A DNA stretch of 64,000 bases from Kocuria rosea subsp. polaris (GCF_001483755.1 NZ_LQBK01000023.1:1-64000), one strand, 5' to 3'. Counted from the stretch's first letter, positions 51,391 through 64,000 are shown. A program made the numbers and translations. The notes: generated from the sequence alone by a model not told the origin.

Positions 51391-53147
51391 CGTCACAGCA
51401 GCCGACCGCCGCACCGGGCGGGGGGACCGGCGCCTCCCACCAGGACGTGCTGCGGGCGCTCACCGGGATCCTCTCCGTGTTCTTCATGGCGATGGTCACC
51501 CTCACCATCATCGGCACGGCCCTGCCGGTGATCATGGCCGACCTCGGCGGGGACCAGACCTCGCTGTCCTGGACGGTCACCGGCACCCTGCTCGCCAACG
51601 CCGCGACCACCCCCGTGTGGGGCAAGCTCGCCGACCTCTTCGACAAGAAGAAGCTGCTGCAGCTGTCCATCGTGATCTTCGTGCTCGGCTCCGGCATGGC
51701 CGGACTGGCGCCGACCGTGGAATTCCTCGTGCTGGCCCGCGTGGTCCAGGGCGTGGCCATGGGCGGGATCATGGCCCTGGCCATGACGATCATGGGCACG
51801 ATCATCCCGCCCCGGGAGCGGGGCCGCTACGCCGGGTACATGGGCGCCGTGATGGCCGTGGCCACGTCCGCCGGCCCGCTGCTCGGCGGGCTCATCGTGG
51901 ACCTCTTCGGCTGGCGCTGGGTGTTCCTCATCCCTGCCCCGCTGGCCGTCCTGGCGGCGGTGCTCGTCCACCGCACCCTGCACATCCCGCCGCAGGCGCC
52001 CCGGAAGGTGAGCATCGACTGGCTCGGCATCGCCCTGCTGATCGTCTCCGCCTCCGCGCTGCTGCTGTGGGTCTCCCTGGCCGGGCAGCCGGGCATGTTC
52101 GAGTGGGTCTCGCCGACCTCGGCGGCCCTCGTGGCCACCGCGCTCGTGGGCACCGTGCTGTTCGTGCTCGTGGAGCAGCGCGCCGCCGAGCCCGTGCTGC
52201 CCATCCGGGTGGTCACCGAGCGCACCACCGCTCTGGCCATCCTGGCGGCCATCGCCACCGGCGGAGCCATGTTCGCCTCCACCACCTACCTGGGCCAGTA
52301 CTTCCAGCTCGGCCAGGGCTTCAGCCCGACCATGGCCGGGATGCTGATGCTCCCACAGGTGTTCGGCTCCCTCGTGGGCGCCACGGTCGCCGGGCAGCTG
52401 ATCACCCGCTACGGGCGGTGGAAGATCATCCTGGTGGTCGCCGCGGTGCTCATGTCCACGGGCCTGTTCCTCGCCGCGACGCTCACGCACGACACCGCGC
52501 TGTGGGCCGTGAGCGTGTTCATCTTCCTCGTGGGCCTGGGCATCGGCGCGCTGAACCAGAACCTGGTCCTGGCCGTGCAGAACACCGTGGGGCTCAAGGA
52601 CATGGGCGCGGCGTCCTCCTCGGTCGCCTTCTTCCGCACCATGGGCGGCGCCGTGGCGGTCGCCGTGTTCGGCGCCCTCATGAGCTCCCACCTCGCCGGG
52701 CAGCTGGCCGAGAGCACCCGGGCCCGCGGCGGGGACCCCGCCGCCGTGGACAGCCCCACCATGGACCTGGAGTCGCTGCCCGCCTCCGTCGAGGGCGTGG
52801 TGCGCGAGGCCTACGGCACGGGCACCGGCCTCGTCTTCCTGGTCGCCGCCGTCGCGTCCCTGGTGACCCTGCTCGCGGTGCTCCTCATCAAGGAGGTCCC
52901 GCTGCGCCGCACCGTGGACATCGTCGAGGTGGACCCCGCCACGGGCCGGCTCAAGGTCGTCACCCGCACCCTCGACGCCCGCGAGATCCGGCGCCGGCAG
53001 CAGGAAGAGGCGGCCGGCCGGGAGCCCGGGACGGCCGGCACCCCCGGGAACGACGGCACCGGCTCGCCGGGCGGCTCCTCCGCCGGGGGCGCGGCGGGGG
53101 AGCGGGTCCGCGAGGACACCTCCACCGGCCCCGTGGACCGGGTGTGA
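51387..53147 (+). CDS. DHA2-type MFS multidrug efflux transporter
   Basis: A 586-residue major facilitator with 14 helices: [31 protein letters not shown] (helix 1 and motif D1), [18 protein letters not shown] (motif A), [36 protein letters not shown] (motif B and loop), [19 protein letters not shown] (motif C of drug antiporters). A charged 90-residue C-terminal tail follows. Start ATGA overlaps the MarR gene; efflux of an unknown toxic compound. Confidence 0.93.
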   Translation: MTSQQPTAAPGGGTGASHQDVLRALTGILSVFFMAMVTLTIIGTALPVIMADLGGDQTSLSWTVTGTLLANAATTPVWGKLADLFDKKKLLQLSIVIFVLGSGMAGLAPTVEFLVLARVVQGVAMGGIMALAMTIMGTIIPPRERGRYAGYMGAVMAVATSAGPLLGGLIVDLFGWRWVFLIPAPLAVLAAVLVHRTLHIPPQAPRKVSIDWLGIALLIVSASALLLWVSLAGQPGMFEWVSPTSAALVATALVGTVLFVLVEQRAAEPVLPIRVVTERTTALAILAAIATGGAMFASTTYLGQYFQLGQGFSPTMAGMLMLPQVFGSLVGATVAGQLITRYGRWKIILVVAAVLMSTGLFLAATLTHDTALWAVSVFIFLVGLGIGALNQNLVLAVQNTVGLKDMGAASSSVAFFRTMGGAVAVAVFGALMSSHLAGQLAESTRARGGDPAAVDSPTMDLESLPASVEGVVREAYGTGTGLVFLVAAVASLVTLLAVLLIKEVPLRRTVDIVEVDPATGRLKVVTRTLDAREIRRRQQEEAAGREPGTAGTPGNDGTGSPGGSSAGGAAGERVREDTSTGPVDRV

Positions 53148-53187
53148 ACCCGCCCACGGACCCGGTCCCGATGTCCGGGCCCGGTAC

Positions 53188-53193
53188 TAGAGT
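53188..53193 (+). promoter_or_regulatory. -10 hexamer TAGAGT of uvrA
   Basis: TAGAGT lies 7 nt before the GTG at 53201; GGAGGG occupies the gap, so both leaderless and ribosome-binding-site initiation are possible. Confidence 0.45.
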
Positions 53194-53200
53194 GGAGGGC

Positions 53201-56197
53201 GTGTCTGAGCCGATCCCCACGTCCACCCTGGTCATGAGCCCGTCGACCGAGCCCTCCGAAGCCCTCGACGGTCCCGTGACCACCGCCGCCGCCCGGACCG
53301 CCCGCCGGTCCGACCTCACCGAGATCGTGGTGCAGGGCGCGCGCGAGCACAACCTCGACAACGTCTCGCTGACCGTGCCCCGGGACGCCATGGTCGTGTT
53401 CACGGGGCTGTCCGGCTCCGGGAAGTCGTCGCTGGCGTTCGACACGATCTTCGCCGAGGGCCAGCGCCGCTACGTCGAGTCCCTGTCCTCCTACGCCCGG
53501 ATGTTCCTGGGCCGGGTGGACAAGCCGGACGTCGACTTCATCGAGGGCCTGTCCCCGGCGGTGTCGATCGACCAGAAGTCCACCTCCCGCAACCCGCGCT
53601 CCACCGTGGGCACCATCACCGAGATCTACGACTACATGCGCCTGCTGTGGGCGCGCGTCGGCCACCCGCACTGCCCCGAGTGCGGCGAGGCGATCGAGAA
53701 GCAGACCCCCCAGCAGATCGTGGACCAGCTCCTCGAGATGCCGGAGAAGACCCGCTTCCAGGTGCTCGCGCCCGTGGTGCGCGAGCGCAAGGGCGAGTTC
53801 GTGGACCTCTTCCAGGAGCTCACCGCGAAGGGCTTCTCCCGCGCCACCGTGGACGGCGAGACGGTCCAGCTCTCGGATCCGCCCAAGCTCAAGAAGCAGT
53901 ACAAGCACACCATCGAGGTGGTCGTGGACCGGCTCGTGGTCAAGGAGGGCATCCGCCAGCGCCTGACCGACTCCGTGGAGACGGCGCTGGGCCTCGCCGA
54001 GGGCCGCGTCGTCGTCGAACTGGTGCCCCGCACGGACGAGGAGATCGCCCACCCGCTGGAGCTGCGCCGACCCTTCTCCGAGAACCTCGCGTGCCCCAAC
54101 GAGCACCCCCTCCAGGCCGACGAGATCGAGCCCCGGTCCTTCTCCTTCAACGCTCCGTTCGGCGCGTGCCCGGAGTGCGACGGCATCGGTTCCCGGCTCG
54201 AGGTCGACGAGGAGCTCGTGGTCCCCAACCCGGACCTCTCCCTCGTGGAGGGCGCGATCGCCCCGTGGTCGCTCGGCAAGGCCACCAGCGAGTACTGGAA
54301 CCGTCTGCTCGCCGGGCTGGGCCAGGAGCTCGGCTTCGACCTCGTCACCCCGTGGGGCAAGCTGCCCGCCAAGGCGCGCAAGGCGATCCTCGAGGGCAAG
54401 GACTACCAGGTCACCGTGGCCTACCGGAACCGGTTCGGCCGGGAGCGCCGCTACACCCAGGGCTTCGAGGGCGTCATCGGCTACATCAAGCGCAAGCACG
54501 CCGAGACGGAGTCGGACAACGCCAAGGACCGCTACGAGCAGTACATGCGCCAGGTGGCCTGCCCGGCCTGCGACGGCGCGCGGCTGAACCCCACCATGCT
54601 CGCCGTGACCGTGGGCGGGAAGAACATCGCCGAGACCACCCGCATGCCCATGCGCGAGGCGCACGCCTTCTTCCGGGACCTCGAGCTCAGCACCCGTGAG
54701 GCGAAGATCGGCGAGCAGGTGCTCAAGGAGATCCAGTCCCGGCTGACGTTCCTCGTGGACGTGGGCCTGGACTACCTCAACCTCGAGCGCGCCGCCGCGA
54801 CGCTGTCCGGCGGCGAGGCCCAGCGCATCCGCCTGGCCACCCAGATCGGGGCCGGGCTCGTGGGGGTGCTCTACGTCCTGGACGAGCCGTCCATCGGCCT
54901 GCACCAGCGGGACAACCGCCGGCTCATCGAGACCCTCACCAAGCTGCGGGACATGGGCAACACCCTGATCGTGGTCGAGCACGACGAGGACACCATCCGC
55001 GAGGCCGACTGGATCGTGGACGTCGGCCCCGGCGCCGGCGAGCGCGGCGGGCGCGTGGTGCACTCCGGGACCTACGAGGAGCTGCTCGCCAACGAGGGGT
55101 CCATCACCGCGGACTACCTCTCCGGCCGCCGGGCCATCCGGGTGCCCGCGCAGCGGCGCGCGATCGACCGCAAGCGGATGCTCAAGGTCGTGGGCGCCCG
55201 GGAGAACAACCTGCGCGGCATCGACGTCTCCTTCCCGCTGGGGGTGCTGACCGCCGTGACCGGGGTCTCCGGATCCGGGAAGTCCACGCTGGTCAACGAC
55301 ATCCTCTACACCTCGCTGGCCAACACGCTCAACGGGGCCAAGCAGGTCCCCGGCCGGCACAAGCGGATCGACGGCGTGGACCAGCTGGACAAGGTGGTGC
55401 ACGTGGACCAGAGTCCGATCGGCCGGACCCCGCGCTCCAATCCCGCCACGTACACGGGCGTGTTCGACCACATCCGCAAGCTCTTCGCCGAGACCCCGGA
55501 GGCGAAGGTGCGCGGCTACCAGGCCGGCCGGTTCTCCTTCAACGTCAAGGGCGGGCGCTGCGAGGCGTGCTCGGGCGACGGCACGATCAAGATCGAGATG
55601 AACTTCCTGCCGGACGTCTACGTCCCGTGCGAGGTGTGCAAGGGGGCCCGGTACAACCGGGAGACCCTCGAGGTGCACTACAAGGGGAAGACCATCGCCG
55701 AGGTGCTGGCGATGCCCATCGAGGAGGCCGCCGAGTTCTTCAAGGCGTTCGGCCCGATCGCCCGGCACCTGAACACCCTCGTGGACGTCGGTCTGGGCTA
55801 CGTGCGGCTCGGCCAGCCGGCCACGACCCTGTCCGGCGGCGAGGCCCAGCGCGTGAAGCTCGGCGCCGAGCTGCAGAAGCGCTCCAACGGCCGCTCCATC
55901 TACGTGCTGGACGAGCCCACCACCGGGCTGCACTTCGAGGACATCCGCAAGCTGCTGCTCGTGCTGCAGGGGCTCGTGGACAAGGGCAACACCGTGATGA
56001 CCATCGAGCACAACCTGGACGTCATCAAGTCCGCCGACTGGATCGTGGACCTCGGCCCTGACGGCGGCTCGGGCGGCGGCCAGGTCGTGGCCGAGGGCAC
56101 CCCGGAGCAGGTCGCCCGGAACACGGACAGCCACACCGGCCGGTTCCTCGCCGAGGTGCTCGCCGAGCGCCCCGCCCCCGCGGGGGCCGGCCGATGA
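53201..56197 (+). CDS. uvrA: UvrABC excinuclease subunit A
   Basis: A 998-residue UvrA. Two ATPase sites: Walker [10 protein letters not shown] (69-77) and GVSGSGKST (about 688); two ABC signatures LSGGEAQR; and zinc-finger cysteines [16 protein letters not shown] and [21 protein letters not shown]. Full length compared with the usual 940-1000, plus about 35 extra residues at the N-terminus. Its stop overlaps the next gene start by 4 nt (ATGA), so it is coupled to the HAD gene and uvrC. Confidence 0.98.
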   Translation: MSEPIPTSTLVMSPSTEPSEALDGPVTTAAARTARRSDLTEIVVQGAREHNLDNVSLTVPRDAMVVFTGLSGSGKSSLAFDTIFAEGQRRYVESLSSYARMFLGRVDKPDVDFIEGLSPAVSIDQKSTSRNPRSTVGTITEIYDYMRLLWARVGHPHCPECGEAIEKQTPQQIVDQLLEMPEKTRFQVLAPVVRERKGEFVDLFQELTAKGFSRATVDGETVQLSDPPKLKKQYKHTIEVVVDRLVVKEGIRQRLTDSVETALGLAEGRVVVELVPRTDEEIAHPLELRRPFSENLACPNEHPLQADEIEPRSFSFNAPFGACPECDGIGSRLEVDEELVVPNPDLSLVEGAIAPWSLGKATSEYWNRLLAGLGQELGFDLVTPWGKLPAKARKAILEGKDYQVTVAYRNRFGRERRYTQGFEGVIGYIKRKHAETESDNAKDRYEQYMRQVACPACDGARLNPTMLAVTVGGKNIAETTRMPMREAHAFFRDLELSTREAKIGEQVLKEIQSRLTFLVDVGLDYLNLERAAATLSGGEAQRIRLATQIGAGLVGVLYVLDEPSIGLHQRDNRRLIETLTKLRDMGNTLIVVEHDEDTIREADWIVDVGPGAGERGGRVVHSGTYEELLANEGSITADYLSGRRAIRVPAQRRAIDRKRMLKVVGARENNLRGIDVSFPLGVLTAVTGVSGSGKSTLVNDILYTSLANTLNGAKQVPGRHKRIDGVDQLDKVVHVDQSPIGRTPRSNPATYTGVFDHIRKLFAETPEAKVRGYQAGRFSFNVKGGRCEACSGDGTIKIEMNFLPDVYVPCEVCKGARYNRETLEVHYKGKTIAEVLAMPIEEAAEFFKAFGPIARHLNTLVDVGLGYVRLGQPATTLSGGEAQRVKLGAELQKRSNGRSIYVLDEPTTGLHFEDIRKLLLVLQGLVDKGNTVMTIEHNLDVIKSADWIVDLGPDGGSGGGQVVAEGTPEQVARNTDSHTGRFLAEVLAERPAPAGAGR

Positions 56198-56889
56198 GCG
56201 CCCCCGTGGTGCTCTGGGACCTGGACGGCACCCTCCTCGACCCGGCCGGGGCCATCACCGGGGGCATCGCCCGGGCCCTGGCCGAGCACGGCCACGCCGT
56301 GCCCGAGGACCTGCGCCGGTTCGTGGGGCCGCCCGTGGGCTTCTCCCTGCGGACCTTCACCGACGTCCCGGAGGACGAGATCCCCGCGGTGGTCGCCTCC
56401 TACCGGGCCCGCTACCGCACCGAGGGACTGGCGCAGACCCGGATCTACCCGGGGGTGGAGGAGCTCCTGGAGCGCCTGCACGGCGCCGGGGTGCGGATGG
56501 CCGTGGCCACGCAGAAGCCGGAGCCCACGGCCGAGCTCGCCGTGGCGCGGTTCGGGCTGAGCCGCTGGTTCGAGACCGTCTCGGGGGCCGCCGACGACGC
56601 CGCGGCCGCCCCGCGCGACGGACAGGCCCACGACAAGCCCGCGATCATCGGCGAGGCGCTGCGCCGGCTCGGCGTGCACGCCCCGGACCCCGCGCGCACG
56701 GTGATGATCGGGGACCGCCGCTACGACGCCGAGGGCGCGCTCGCCCACGGCATCGACTGCCTCGGCGTCGCGTGGGGCTTCGCCGACGAGGACGAGCTGG
56801 GCACCGGCTTCGCCGCCGTGGCCCAGGACGCCGCCGAGCTCGGGGAGCTGCTGGCCCGGTACACCTCCCCGGCCCCGACCGGCCGCTGA
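56194..56889 (+). CDS. HAD-superfamily phosphatase
   Basis: A 231-residue haloacid-dehalogenase-type hydrolase. Motif [12 protein letters not shown] (Asp9, Asp11), motif [10 protein letters not shown], and motif [19 protein letters not shown]. Cap domain of subfamily I. Resembles phosphoglycolate-phosphatase-like proteins; it lies between uvrA and uvrC, 8 nt before uvrC and overlapping uvrA, so it is in the excision-repair operon. Phosphoglycolate arising from DNA damage is a plausible substrate (inference). Confidence 0.9.
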   Translation: MSAPVVLWDLDGTLLDPAGAITGGIARALAEHGHAVPEDLRRFVGPPVGFSLRTFTDVPEDEIPAVVASYRARYRTEGLAQTRIYPGVEELLERLHGAGVRMAVATQKPEPTAELAVARFGLSRWFETVSGAADDAAAAPRDGQAHDKPAIIGEALRRLGVHAPDPARTVMIGDRRYDAEGALAHGIDCLGVAWGFADEDELGTGFAAVAQDAAELGELLARYTSPAPTGR

Positions 56890-56897
56890 GGAGGACC

Positions 56898-58946
56898 GTG
56901 GCCGACCCCGAGAGCTACCGCCCCGCCCGCCAGGACATCCCGACCGCCCCCGGGGTCTACCGCTTCCGCGACGAGTACGGGCGCGTGGTCTACGTGGGCA
57001 AGGCCAAGAACCTGCGCAACCGGCTGAGCTCCTACTTCGCGCCCCCGCACGCCCTGAGCCCCAAGACCCGCGCCATGGTCACCACCGCGGCCGGCGTCGA
57101 GTGGACGGTGGTGGGCAGCGAGCTGGAGTCCCTGCAGCTCGAGTACACGTGGATCAAGGAGTTCAAGCCCCGGTTCAACATCGCCTACCGGGACGACAAG
57201 TCCTATCCCTACCTCGCGGTGACCATGGCCGAGTCCGTGCCCCGGGCCCAGGTGGTGCGCGGGGAGAAGAAGAAGGGCAACCGGTACTTCGGCCCCTACT
57301 CCCAGGCCTGGGCGATCCGCGAGACCCTCGACGCGCTGCTGCGCGTCTTCCCCGTCCGCACGTGCTCCAAGGGCGTCTACCGGCGCGCCGAGCAGTCCGG
57401 GCGCCCGTGCCTGCTCGGCTACATCGACAAGTGCTCCGCCCCCTGCGTCGGGCGGATCTCCGCGGAGGACCACTACGCGCTCGCGGAGGACCTGTGCCGG
57501 TTCATGGCCGGGCACGCGACGCCGTTCATCAAGGAGCTGCAGCGGCAGATGCAGGAGGCCGCCGCGGCCATGGACTTCGAGACCGCCGCCGCGCGCCGGG
57601 ACGACATCGCCGCCCTGGAGAAGGCCTTCGAGCGCAACGCCGTGGTGCTCTCCGACAGCACCGACGCCGACTTCTTCGCCCTCGCCGAGGACGAGCTGGA
57701 GGCCGCGGTCCAGGTCTTCCACGTCCGGGGCGGCCGGATCCGCGGCCAGCGCGGCTGGGTCACCGAGAAGGTCGAGGAGGCCGACGGCGGACGGCTGCTC
57801 GAGCAGCTGCTCGAGCAGGTCTACGGCGAGACCGCCGCGGACGCCGCCGAGAGCGCCCAGGCCGCCGCGCCCCCGTCCCCGGGCGGGTCCAAGCACCGGC
57901 CCGCCGCGGAGGCCGCCTACCGCGAGGACGCCATCCCGCGCACCGTGCTGCTCTCCGAGCCCGCCGACAGCGCCGACCGGCTCGAGGAGTGGCTCTCGGG
58001 CCTGCGCGGGTCCCGCGTGTCGATCGCCGTCCCGCAGCGCGGGGAGAAGGCGCACCTGATGGAGACGGTCCAGGAGAACGCCCGGCAGGCGCTCAAGCTG
58101 CACAAGTCCCGGCGGGCCGGCGACATCACCACCCGTTCGGCGTCCCTGCAGGAGCTGCAGGAGGCCCTGGACATCCCCGTGCCGCTGATGCGCATCGAGT
58201 GCTACGACATCTCCCACGTGCAGGGCACCAACGTCGTCGCCTCCATGGTGGTCTTCGAGGACGGGCTGCCCAAGAAGTCGGACTACCGGAAGTTCTCGGT
58301 CACGGGCGAGGCCGCGCGGGACGACACCGCGTCCATGTACGACGTCATCTCGCGGCGCTTCCGCCGCCACCTCGAGGAGCAGGCCGAGCGGGAGGCCGCC
58401 GGGCCGCGCACCGGCGAGGTGGACGCGGGGGTCGAGGCCCCCGAGCGGGCCCGCTTCGCCTATCCGCCCAGCCTCGTGGTGGTCGACGGCGGGCCCCCGC
58501 AGGTCGCCGCGGCCGCCCGGGCGCTGCAGGACCTCGGGATCGAGGACGTGCACGTGGTCGGCCTGGCCAAGCGGCTCGAGGAGGTCTGGGTGCCGGACGA
58601 CGAGTTCCCCGTGATCCTGCCGCGCGCCAGCCAGGGGCTGTACCTGCTCCAGCGGATCCGCGACGAGGCCCACCGCTTCGCCATCACCTTCCACCGCAAG
58701 AAGCGCTCCTCCGCCATGACGGTCTCCGTGCTCGACGAGCTGCCCGGGGTGGGCCCCGCCAAGCAGAAGGCGCTGCTCAAGCACTTCGGCTCCGTCAAGA
58801 AGCTCCGGGCCGCCCGGGTGGAGGAGATCGAGCAGGTCCCCGGTTTCGGGCGCACCCTGGCCGAGAAGGTGGCCGCCGCGCTGCAGTCCGCCGACGACAC
58901 CGCCGCCCCGGCCGTGAACATGACCACCGGCGAGGTGCTCTCCTGA
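56898..58946 (+). CDS. uvrC: UvrABC excinuclease subunit C
   Basis: A 682-residue UvrC. N-terminal GIY-YIG nuclease ([29 protein letters not shown]), [10 protein letters not shown] cysteine block, UVR domain ([23 protein letters not shown]), C-terminal RNase H-like nuclease ([44 protein letters not shown]), and helix-hairpin-helix repeats ([19 protein letters not shown]). Makes both incisions in nucleotide excision repair. GTG start after GAGGAGG. Confidence 0.98.
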   Translation: MADPESYRPARQDIPTAPGVYRFRDEYGRVVYVGKAKNLRNRLSSYFAPPHALSPKTRAMVTTAAGVEWTVVGSELESLQLEYTWIKEFKPRFNIAYRDDKSYPYLAVTMAESVPRAQVVRGEKKKGNRYFGPYSQAWAIRETLDALLRVFPVRTCSKGVYRRAEQSGRPCLLGYIDKCSAPCVGRISAEDHYALAEDLCRFMAGHATPFIKELQRQMQEAAAAMDFETAAARRDDIAALEKAFERNAVVLSDSTDADFFALAEDELEAAVQVFHVRGGRIRGQRGWVTEKVEEADGGRLLEQLLEQVYGETAADAAESAQAAAPPSPGGSKHRPAAEAAYREDAIPRTVLLSEPADSADRLEEWLSGLRGSRVSIAVPQRGEKAHLMETVQENARQALKLHKSRRAGDITTRSASLQELQEALDIPVPLMRIECYDISHVQGTNVVASMVVFEDGLPKKSDYRKFSVTGEAARDDTASMYDVISRRFRRHLEEQAEREAAGPRTGEVDAGVEAPERARFAYPPSLVVVDGGPPQVAAAARALQDLGIEDVHVVGLAKRLEEVWVPDDEFPVILPRASQGLYLLQRIRDEAHRFAITFHRKKRSSAMTVSVLDELPGVGPAKQKALLKHFGSVKKLRAARVEEIEQVPGFGRTLAEKVAAALQSADDTAAPAVNMTTGEVLS

Positions 58947-58948
58947 GC

Positions 58949-58965
58949 GCGGGGCCGCGCCCCGC
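58949..58965 (+). terminator. GC-rich hairpin after uvrC
   Basis: GCGGGGC-cgc-GCCCCGC directly after the uvrC stop. No T-run. The following gap contains TTAGGCT (near 58989-58995), a possible -10 for rapZ. Confidence 0.4.
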
Positions 58966-59112
58966 CGCGCGGCGGCACCCCGCGGACTTCGTTAGGCTGG
59001 GGCGGGACCGCCGCGCGGGCCCCGCCGCGACCGGTGCACCGGCCGGCGCGGAGCCGCCGCAGCGGGCACGGCACGCCAGGCGCAGGGCAGGACGACGGGA
59101 GACGGAGCGGAC

Positions 59113-60039
59113 ATGAGCGAGCACACCGCCGGAGCGGACGTCGGGACGGCCGCCGGGACGGACCACGCGAAGCCGACGAGCTCGGAGCTGCTCGTCGTCA
59201 CGGGCATGTCCGGGGCCGGGCGCAGCACGGCCGCGAACGCCCTCGAGGACCTCGGCTGGTACGTGGTCGACAACCTGCCCCCGCAGATGCTGCACACCCT
59301 CGCGGACCTCGTCTCCCGCACCCCGCAGGCCCTGCCCAAGCTGGCGGTCGTCATCGACGTGCGCGGCAAGGCCCTGTTCAACGACATGAAGGAGACCCTG
59401 GCCGCCCTCGAGGCGTCCGACGTCGACTTCTCGGTGCTCTTCCTGGACGCCGCCGACGAGGTCCTGGTCTCCCGCTACGAGCACCAGCGCCGGCCCCACC
59501 CGCTGCAGGCCGGCGGACGGATCCTCGACGGCATCCGCGCCGAGCGCGCCCTGCTGACCGACCTGCGGGAGTCCGCCGACGTGGTCCTGGACACCTCCGG
59601 GTTCAACGTGCACGCGCTCTCCCGCGCCGTGGCCGACCTGTTCTCCACGAACGGGCCCGTGGTCCTGCGCCTGACCGTGCTCAGCTTCGGCTTCAAGTAC
59701 GGCGTCCCCGCGGACGCGAACTACGTGGCCGACGTACGGTTCATCCCCAACCCGCACTGGGTGCCGTCGCTGCGCCCCCGCACCGGCAAGGACGACGAGG
59801 TCCGGGACTACGTCTTCCAGGACGAGGGCCCCCGGCAGTTCGTGGACCGGTTCGTCGCCATGCTCGAACCCGTCTTCGCGGGATACCGTACGGAGAACAA
59901 GCACTACGCCACCATCGCGATCGGCTGCACGGGCGGGAAGCACCGCTCCGTGGCCATGAGCGAGGAGGTGGCCCGCAGGCTCGCCAAGCTGCCGCTCGTG
60001 ACCGTCAGCATCCAGCACCGGGACATGGGCCGGGAGTGA
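59113..60039 (+). CDS. rapZ: RapZ/YvcJ-family nucleotide-binding protein
   Basis: A 308-residue ATPase-like protein. Walker [10 protein letters not shown] (31-39; Arg replaces the usual Lys, as is common in actinobacteria), the VDNLPP block, [18 protein letters not shown], and the C-terminal [13 protein letters not shown] domain. In E. coli RapZ binds small RNAs and glucosamine-6-phosphate signals; its actinobacterial role is less clear. Stop 31 nt before yvcK. Confidence 0.95.
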   Translation: MSEHTAGADVGTAAGTDHAKPTSSELLVVTGMSGAGRSTAANALEDLGWYVVDNLPPQMLHTLADLVSRTPQALPKLAVVIDVRGKALFNDMKETLAALEASDVDFSVLFLDAADEVLVSRYEHQRRPHPLQAGGRILDGIRAERALLTDLRESADVVLDTSGFNVHALSRAVADLFSTNGPVVLRLTVLSFGFKYGVPADANYVADVRFIPNPHWVPSLRPRTGKDDEVRDYVFQDEGPRQFVDRFVAMLEPVFAGYRTENKHYATIAIGCTGGKHRSVAMSEEVARRLAKLPLVTVSIQHRDMGRE

Positions 60040-60070
60040 CCGGCTCGCCCTCATCCGCATTGGACCCCCG

Positions 60071-61138
60071 ATGACCCTTCCTCCCACCGGCGCCTTCCCC
60101 CGGCTGCCCCTCAGCAGCGGCGCCGACGTCGACCCCCACCACTCCCCGGACCCCTCCCACCGGCGGCCCGGCGGGGACAGCCCGTCCGTGGCCGCCCTCG
60201 GCGGCGGGCACGGGCTCGCGGCGAACCTCGCCGCCCTGCGCCGGATCACCCCGCTGCTCACGGCGGTCGTGACGGTGGCCGACGACGGCGGCTCCTCCGG
60301 CCGGCTGCGCGACGAGCTCGGCGTCCTGCCCCCGGGGGACCTGCGGATGGCGCTGGCCGCGCTGTGCGACGACTCCGAGTGGGGCCGGACGTGGCGGGAC
60401 GTCATGCAGCACCGCTTCAGCGCCTCGGACGGCCGCTCCACGACCCTCGACAACCACGCGCTGGGCAACCTGCTGATCGTCACGCTGTGGGAGCTGCTCG
60501 GGGACCCCGTGGCGGGCCTGGAGTGGGCGGGCGCACTGCTGGGCGCCCGCGGCCGGGTGCTGCCGATGTCCACGGAGCCGCTGGTCATCGCCGGTGACGT
60601 CCCCCCGTCCGGCGGCGACTGCGCCCCGGGCACGCCCGGCGCGGGGCGCACCATCACCGGCCAGGCGCTCCTGGCCAAGCAGGCCGACGTGTGCAACGTC
60701 CGGCTCGTGCCCCCCGACGCCCCGGCGTGCCCGCAGGCGGTCGAGGCGGTCGGGCTCGCCGACTGGGTGATCATGGGACCGGGCTCCTGGCACACCTCCG
60801 TGCTGCCGCACCTGCTGCTGCCCGAGCTGCGGGAGGCGATCTGCGGGTCCCGGGCACGGCGCTGCGTCACCCTGAACCTCTCGCCGGACACCGAGACCCG
60901 CGGCAAGACGGCCGCCGACCACCTGCGGGTCCTGCACGCCTACTGCCCCGAGCTCACCCTGGACGTCGTCCTCGCCGACCCCACGGCCACCGAGGACGGC
61001 GCAGACCTCGAGGAGGTGGCCCGCGGCCTGGGCGCCGAGGTCTTCTACGCCGACGTCCGGGCCCACCCCGGCACCGCCGTGCACAACACGCTCCGGCTCG
61101 CGGCCGCCTACCAGGAGATCTTCGAGCGCCACCGCTGA
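60071..61138 (+). CDS. yvcK: YvcK/CofD-like gluconeogenesis factor
   Basis: A 355-residue YvcK. Conserved blocks: [39 protein letters not shown] (UDP-sugar-binding glycine and DDGGSSG), [37 protein letters not shown]. YvcK binds UDP-GlcNAc and supports cell-wall synthesis on gluconeogenic carbon sources. An N-terminal extension of about 35 residues (Pro/His-rich) precedes the core. Cotranscribed with rapZ and whiA (47-nt gap). Confidence 0.95.
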   Translation: MTLPPTGAFPRLPLSSGADVDPHHSPDPSHRRPGGDSPSVAALGGGHGLAANLAALRRITPLLTAVVTVADDGGSSGRLRDELGVLPPGDLRMALAALCDDSEWGRTWRDVMQHRFSASDGRSTTLDNHALGNLLIVTLWELLGDPVAGLEWAGALLGARGRVLPMSTEPLVIAGDVPPSGGDCAPGTPGAGRTITGQALLAKQADVCNVRLVPPDAPACPQAVEAVGLADWVIMGPGSWHTSVLPHLLLPELREAICGSRARRCVTLNLSPDTETRGKTAADHLRVLHAYCPELTLDVVLADPTATEDGADLEEVARGLGAEVFYADVRAHPGTAVHNTLRLAAAYQEIFERHR

Positions 61139-61185
61139 GCTCCGCACCCACATCGACCCCCCGACATCCCCAGGAAAGGAACCGC

Positions 61186-62166
61186 GTGGCCCTGACGTCA
61201 TCGGTCAAGGAAGAACTGTCCCGTCTCGAGATCAAGAGGTCCTCGGAACGGCGCGCGGAGCTCTCCGCCCTGCTGCGCTTCGCGGGCGGGCTCCACATCG
61301 TCTCGGGACGCATCGTCGTCGAGGCGGAGGTGGACCTCGGCGCCACGGCGCACCGGGTGCGCCGCGCCGTGCACGAGGTCTTCGGCCACGAGAGCGAGAT
61401 CGTGGTGGTCTCCGGCGGGGGACTGCGCCGCGGAAGCTCCTACGTGGTGCGCGTCGTCGAGGACGGCGAGGCCCTCGCCCGCCGCACGGGCCTGCTCGAC
61501 TCGCGCGGGCGCCCCGTGCGCGGGCTCCCGCCCGCCGTGGTCAACGGGGCTGTGGCCGACGCCGAGGCCGTGCTGCGCGGGGCCTTCCTCGCCCACGGCT
61601 CCCTCACCGAGCCCGGCCGCTCCGCCGCGATGGAGTTCACCTGCCCCGGCCCCGAGGCCGCGCTCGCGCTCGTGGGCGCGGCCCGCCGGCTCGGCGTGCT
61701 CGCGAAGGCCCGCGAGGTGCGCGGCGTGGACCGCGTGGTGGTGCGGGACGGGGACGCGATCGCCGCGCTGCTCACCCGGATGGGCGCCCACCGCACGCTC
61801 CTGCAGTGGGAGGACCGGCGGATGCGCAAGGAGGTGCGCGCCACCGCCAACCGCCTCGCCAACTTCGACGACGCCAATCTCCGCCGCTCCGCGCAGGCCG
61901 CGGTGGCCGCCGGCGCCCGGGTCGAGCGCGCCCTGGAGATCCTCGGCGACGACGTCCCGGAGCACCTGCGGCAGGCGGGGGAGTTGCGCCTGGCCAACAA
62001 GCAGGCCAGCCTCGACGAGCTCGGCCGGCTCGCGGACCCCCCGCTCACCAAGGACGCCGTGGCCGGCCGGATCCGCCGGCTGCTGGCCATGGCGGACCGC
62101 CGGGCGGAGGAGCTGGACCTCCCCGGCACCGACGCCGGGGTCGCCGCGGAGACCCTGCCCTCCTGA
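61186..62166 (+). CDS. whiA: sporulation/cell-division regulator WhiA
   Basis: A 326-residue WhiA. N-terminal [11 protein letters not shown] and the degenerate LAGLIDADG-homing-endonuclease core ([31 protein letters not shown]), followed by a C-terminal helix-turn-helix ([32 protein letters not shown]). WhiA binds GACAC-type promoters and supports cell division in most Gram-positive bacteria. GTG start with AGGAAAGGA. Third gene of the rapZ-yvcK-whiA operon. Confidence 0.97.
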   Translation: MALTSSVKEELSRLEIKRSSERRAELSALLRFAGGLHIVSGRIVVEAEVDLGATAHRVRRAVHEVFGHESEIVVVSGGGLRRGSSYVVRVVEDGEALARRTGLLDSRGRPVRGLPPAVVNGAVADAEAVLRGAFLAHGSLTEPGRSAAMEFTCPGPEAALALVGAARRLGVLAKAREVRGVDRVVVRDGDAIAALLTRMGAHRTLLQWEDRRMRKEVRATANRLANFDDANLRRSAQAAVAAGARVERALEILGDDVPEHLRQAGELRLANKQASLDELGRLADPPLTKDAVAGRIRRLLAMADRRAEELDLPGTDAGVAAETLPS

Positions 62167-62169
62167 GCC

Positions 62170-62205
62170 GGGCCCGGAGGCACCCGCCGCGGCGCCTCCG
62201 GGCCC
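62170..62205 (+). terminator. whiA terminator hairpin
   Basis: 12-bp perfect stem GGGCCCGGAGGC (62170-62181) with GCCTCCGGGCCC (62194-62205), 12-nt loop, immediately after the whiA stop and followed by CCCGAAAAG rather than T's. Confidence 0.75.
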
Positions 62206-62284
62206 CCCGAAAAGCCACGACCCGGTCCGTGGGTTTCCGGGGTTCCGTGTCCACCGATGTTGGTTTGTGTGGGTTTGGCGATGA

Positions 62285-63391
<1,107 letters not shown>

Positions 63392-63418
63392 GGCTCCGGC
63401 CCCGCACCGCCGCCGGGG

Positions 63419-63424
63419 TAGGGT
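63419..63424 (+). promoter_or_regulatory. -10 hexamer TAGGGT of pgk (leaderless start)
   Basis: TAGGGT then GAGTGAC then ATG (63432): 7-nt spacing. It may add a second, pgk-specific start to read-through from gap. Confidence 0.4.
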
Positions 63425-63431
63425 GAGTGAC

Positions 63432-64000
63432 ATGGCTCATGCACTTGACGAACTGATCGCCGACGGCGTCGCCGGGCGCCGCGTCCTGGTCCGCTCCGAC
63501 CTGAACGTCCCCCTGGACGGCTCCACCGTGACCGACGACGGACGCGTCCGCGCGTCCCTGCCGGTCCTGGGGAAGCTGGCCGAGGCCGGGGCCCGCGTCA
63601 TCGTGATGGCGCACCTCGGCCGGCCCAAGGGGCAGGTCGACCCGAAGTACTCGATCGCCCCCGCCGCGCGGAGACTGGCCGAGCTGGCCGACTTCCCCGT
63701 GGTGGTCGCCACCGACGTCGTCGGGGAGGACGCGCAGGCCAAGGCCGAGGCCCTCTCCGACGGCGAGGTGCTCGTGCTCGAGAACGTGCGCTTCGACCCC
63801 CGCGAGACCGCGAAGGACGACGCCGAGCGCGGCGCCTTCGCGGACGAGCTCGCCGCCCTGACGGGCGAGAACGGGGCCTACGTCGACGACGCCTTCGGGG
63901 CGGTGCACCGGAAGCACGCCTCCGTGTTCGACATCGCGCACCGGCTCCCGGCCTACCTGGGCGACCTGGTCAAGCGGGAGCTGGACGTTCTCACGAAGGT
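63432..64000 (+). CDS. pgk: phosphoglycerate kinase (cut by window edge)
   Basis: The first 189 residues of a protein normally about 400 long. RVLVRSDLNVPLDGSTVTDDGRVRASLPVL and VIVMAHLGRPKG are the substrate-binding region, followed by VLVLENVRFDPRETAKDD and YVDDAFGAVHRKHAS. Transfers phosphate from 1,3-bisphosphoglycerate to ADP. It continues beyond the window. Confidence 0.97.
   Translation, partial: MAHALDELIADGVAGRRVLVRSDLNVPLDGSTVTDDGRVRASLPVLGKLAEAGARVIVMAHLGRPKGQVDPKYSIAPAARRLAELADFPVVVATDVVGEDAQAKAEALSDGEVLVLENVRFDPRETAKDDAERGAFADELAALTGENGAYVDDAFGAVHRKHASVFDIAHRLPAYLGDLVKRELDVLTK

Overview
The window is very GC-rich DNA from an actinomycete. The cluster uvrA-HAD-uvrC-rapZ-yvcK-whiA-gap-pgk, a Ski2-like helicase, ANTAR and ECF42-type regulators, two ArsR repressors, a putative Mn-riboswitch/TerC unit and many GTG/TTG starts all fit a Micrococcaceae-type chromosome. 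Kocuria or a relative is my best guess, but this is inference from gene content and codon use, not from a database search.

Layout. (1) 1-31 kb is an accessory-looking region that starts near a tRNA-Gln(TTG) at 1726. It holds small secreted or lipoprotein ORFs, three zinc-less MDR-type oxidoreductases (3004, 5791, 22759), a DUF6326 membrane gene divergent from a TetR gene with two mirror-image operator palindromes, and a glutamine-synthetase-family gene. Next comes a complete arsenic/metalloid cassette: cadI/arsI <-, arsR ->, then arsO <- truncated trxB <- arsC <- arsC-like <- acr3, and a second arsR ->. After it lie a DinB-like gene, an alpha/beta hydrolase, a block with a CDF transporter, a solute-binding lipoprotein, a helical protein and an unusual molybdopterin oxidoreductase with no Fe-S cysteines, a secreted serine hydrolase, an AI-2E-type permease, VOC and RibD/DHFR-like genes, a YCII/DGPF gene with its ECF42-type sigma factor, a GAF-ANTAR regulator and a DUF1206 protein.

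(2) 31-50 kb: an NmrA-like SDR, PAP2 phosphatase, uvrB, a manganese-riboswitch candidate with terC, a large DExH helicase, fhs (formate-THF ligase), a 16-bp-period tandem repeat, and then a tightly overlapping three-gene minus-strand operon: HEAT-GT4 fusion glycosyltransferase, GT1/MGT glycosyltransferase, and a patatin/DUF3376 membrane protein. A bile-acid:Na symporter-like gene and a metallo-beta-lactamase-fold hydrolase follow. (3) 50-64 kb: a MarR-MFS efflux pair with an operator, then the core run uvrA, HAD phosphatase, uvrC, rapZ, yvcK, whiA, gap and the start of pgk, which is cut by the window edge.

How the genes work together. The ars cassette would reduce arsenate (two ArsC-type reductases), export arsenite (Acr3), and act on organoarsenicals or other metals (CadI/ArsI, ArsO) under two cysteine-sensing ArsR repressors. 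Both ArsR promoters share an identical 16-bp element. The uvr genes do nucleotide excision repair. rapZ-yvcK-whiA-gap-pgk is the usual actinobacterial signalling, cell-division and glycolysis cluster. Several genes appear to be expressed from leaderless transcripts, with a TANNNT-type hexamer 6-8 nt before the start codon. The most unusual items are the Fe-S-less molybdoenzyme block, the HEAT-GT4/GT1/patatin operon, and the truncated, cysteine-tailed trxB inside the ars operon.
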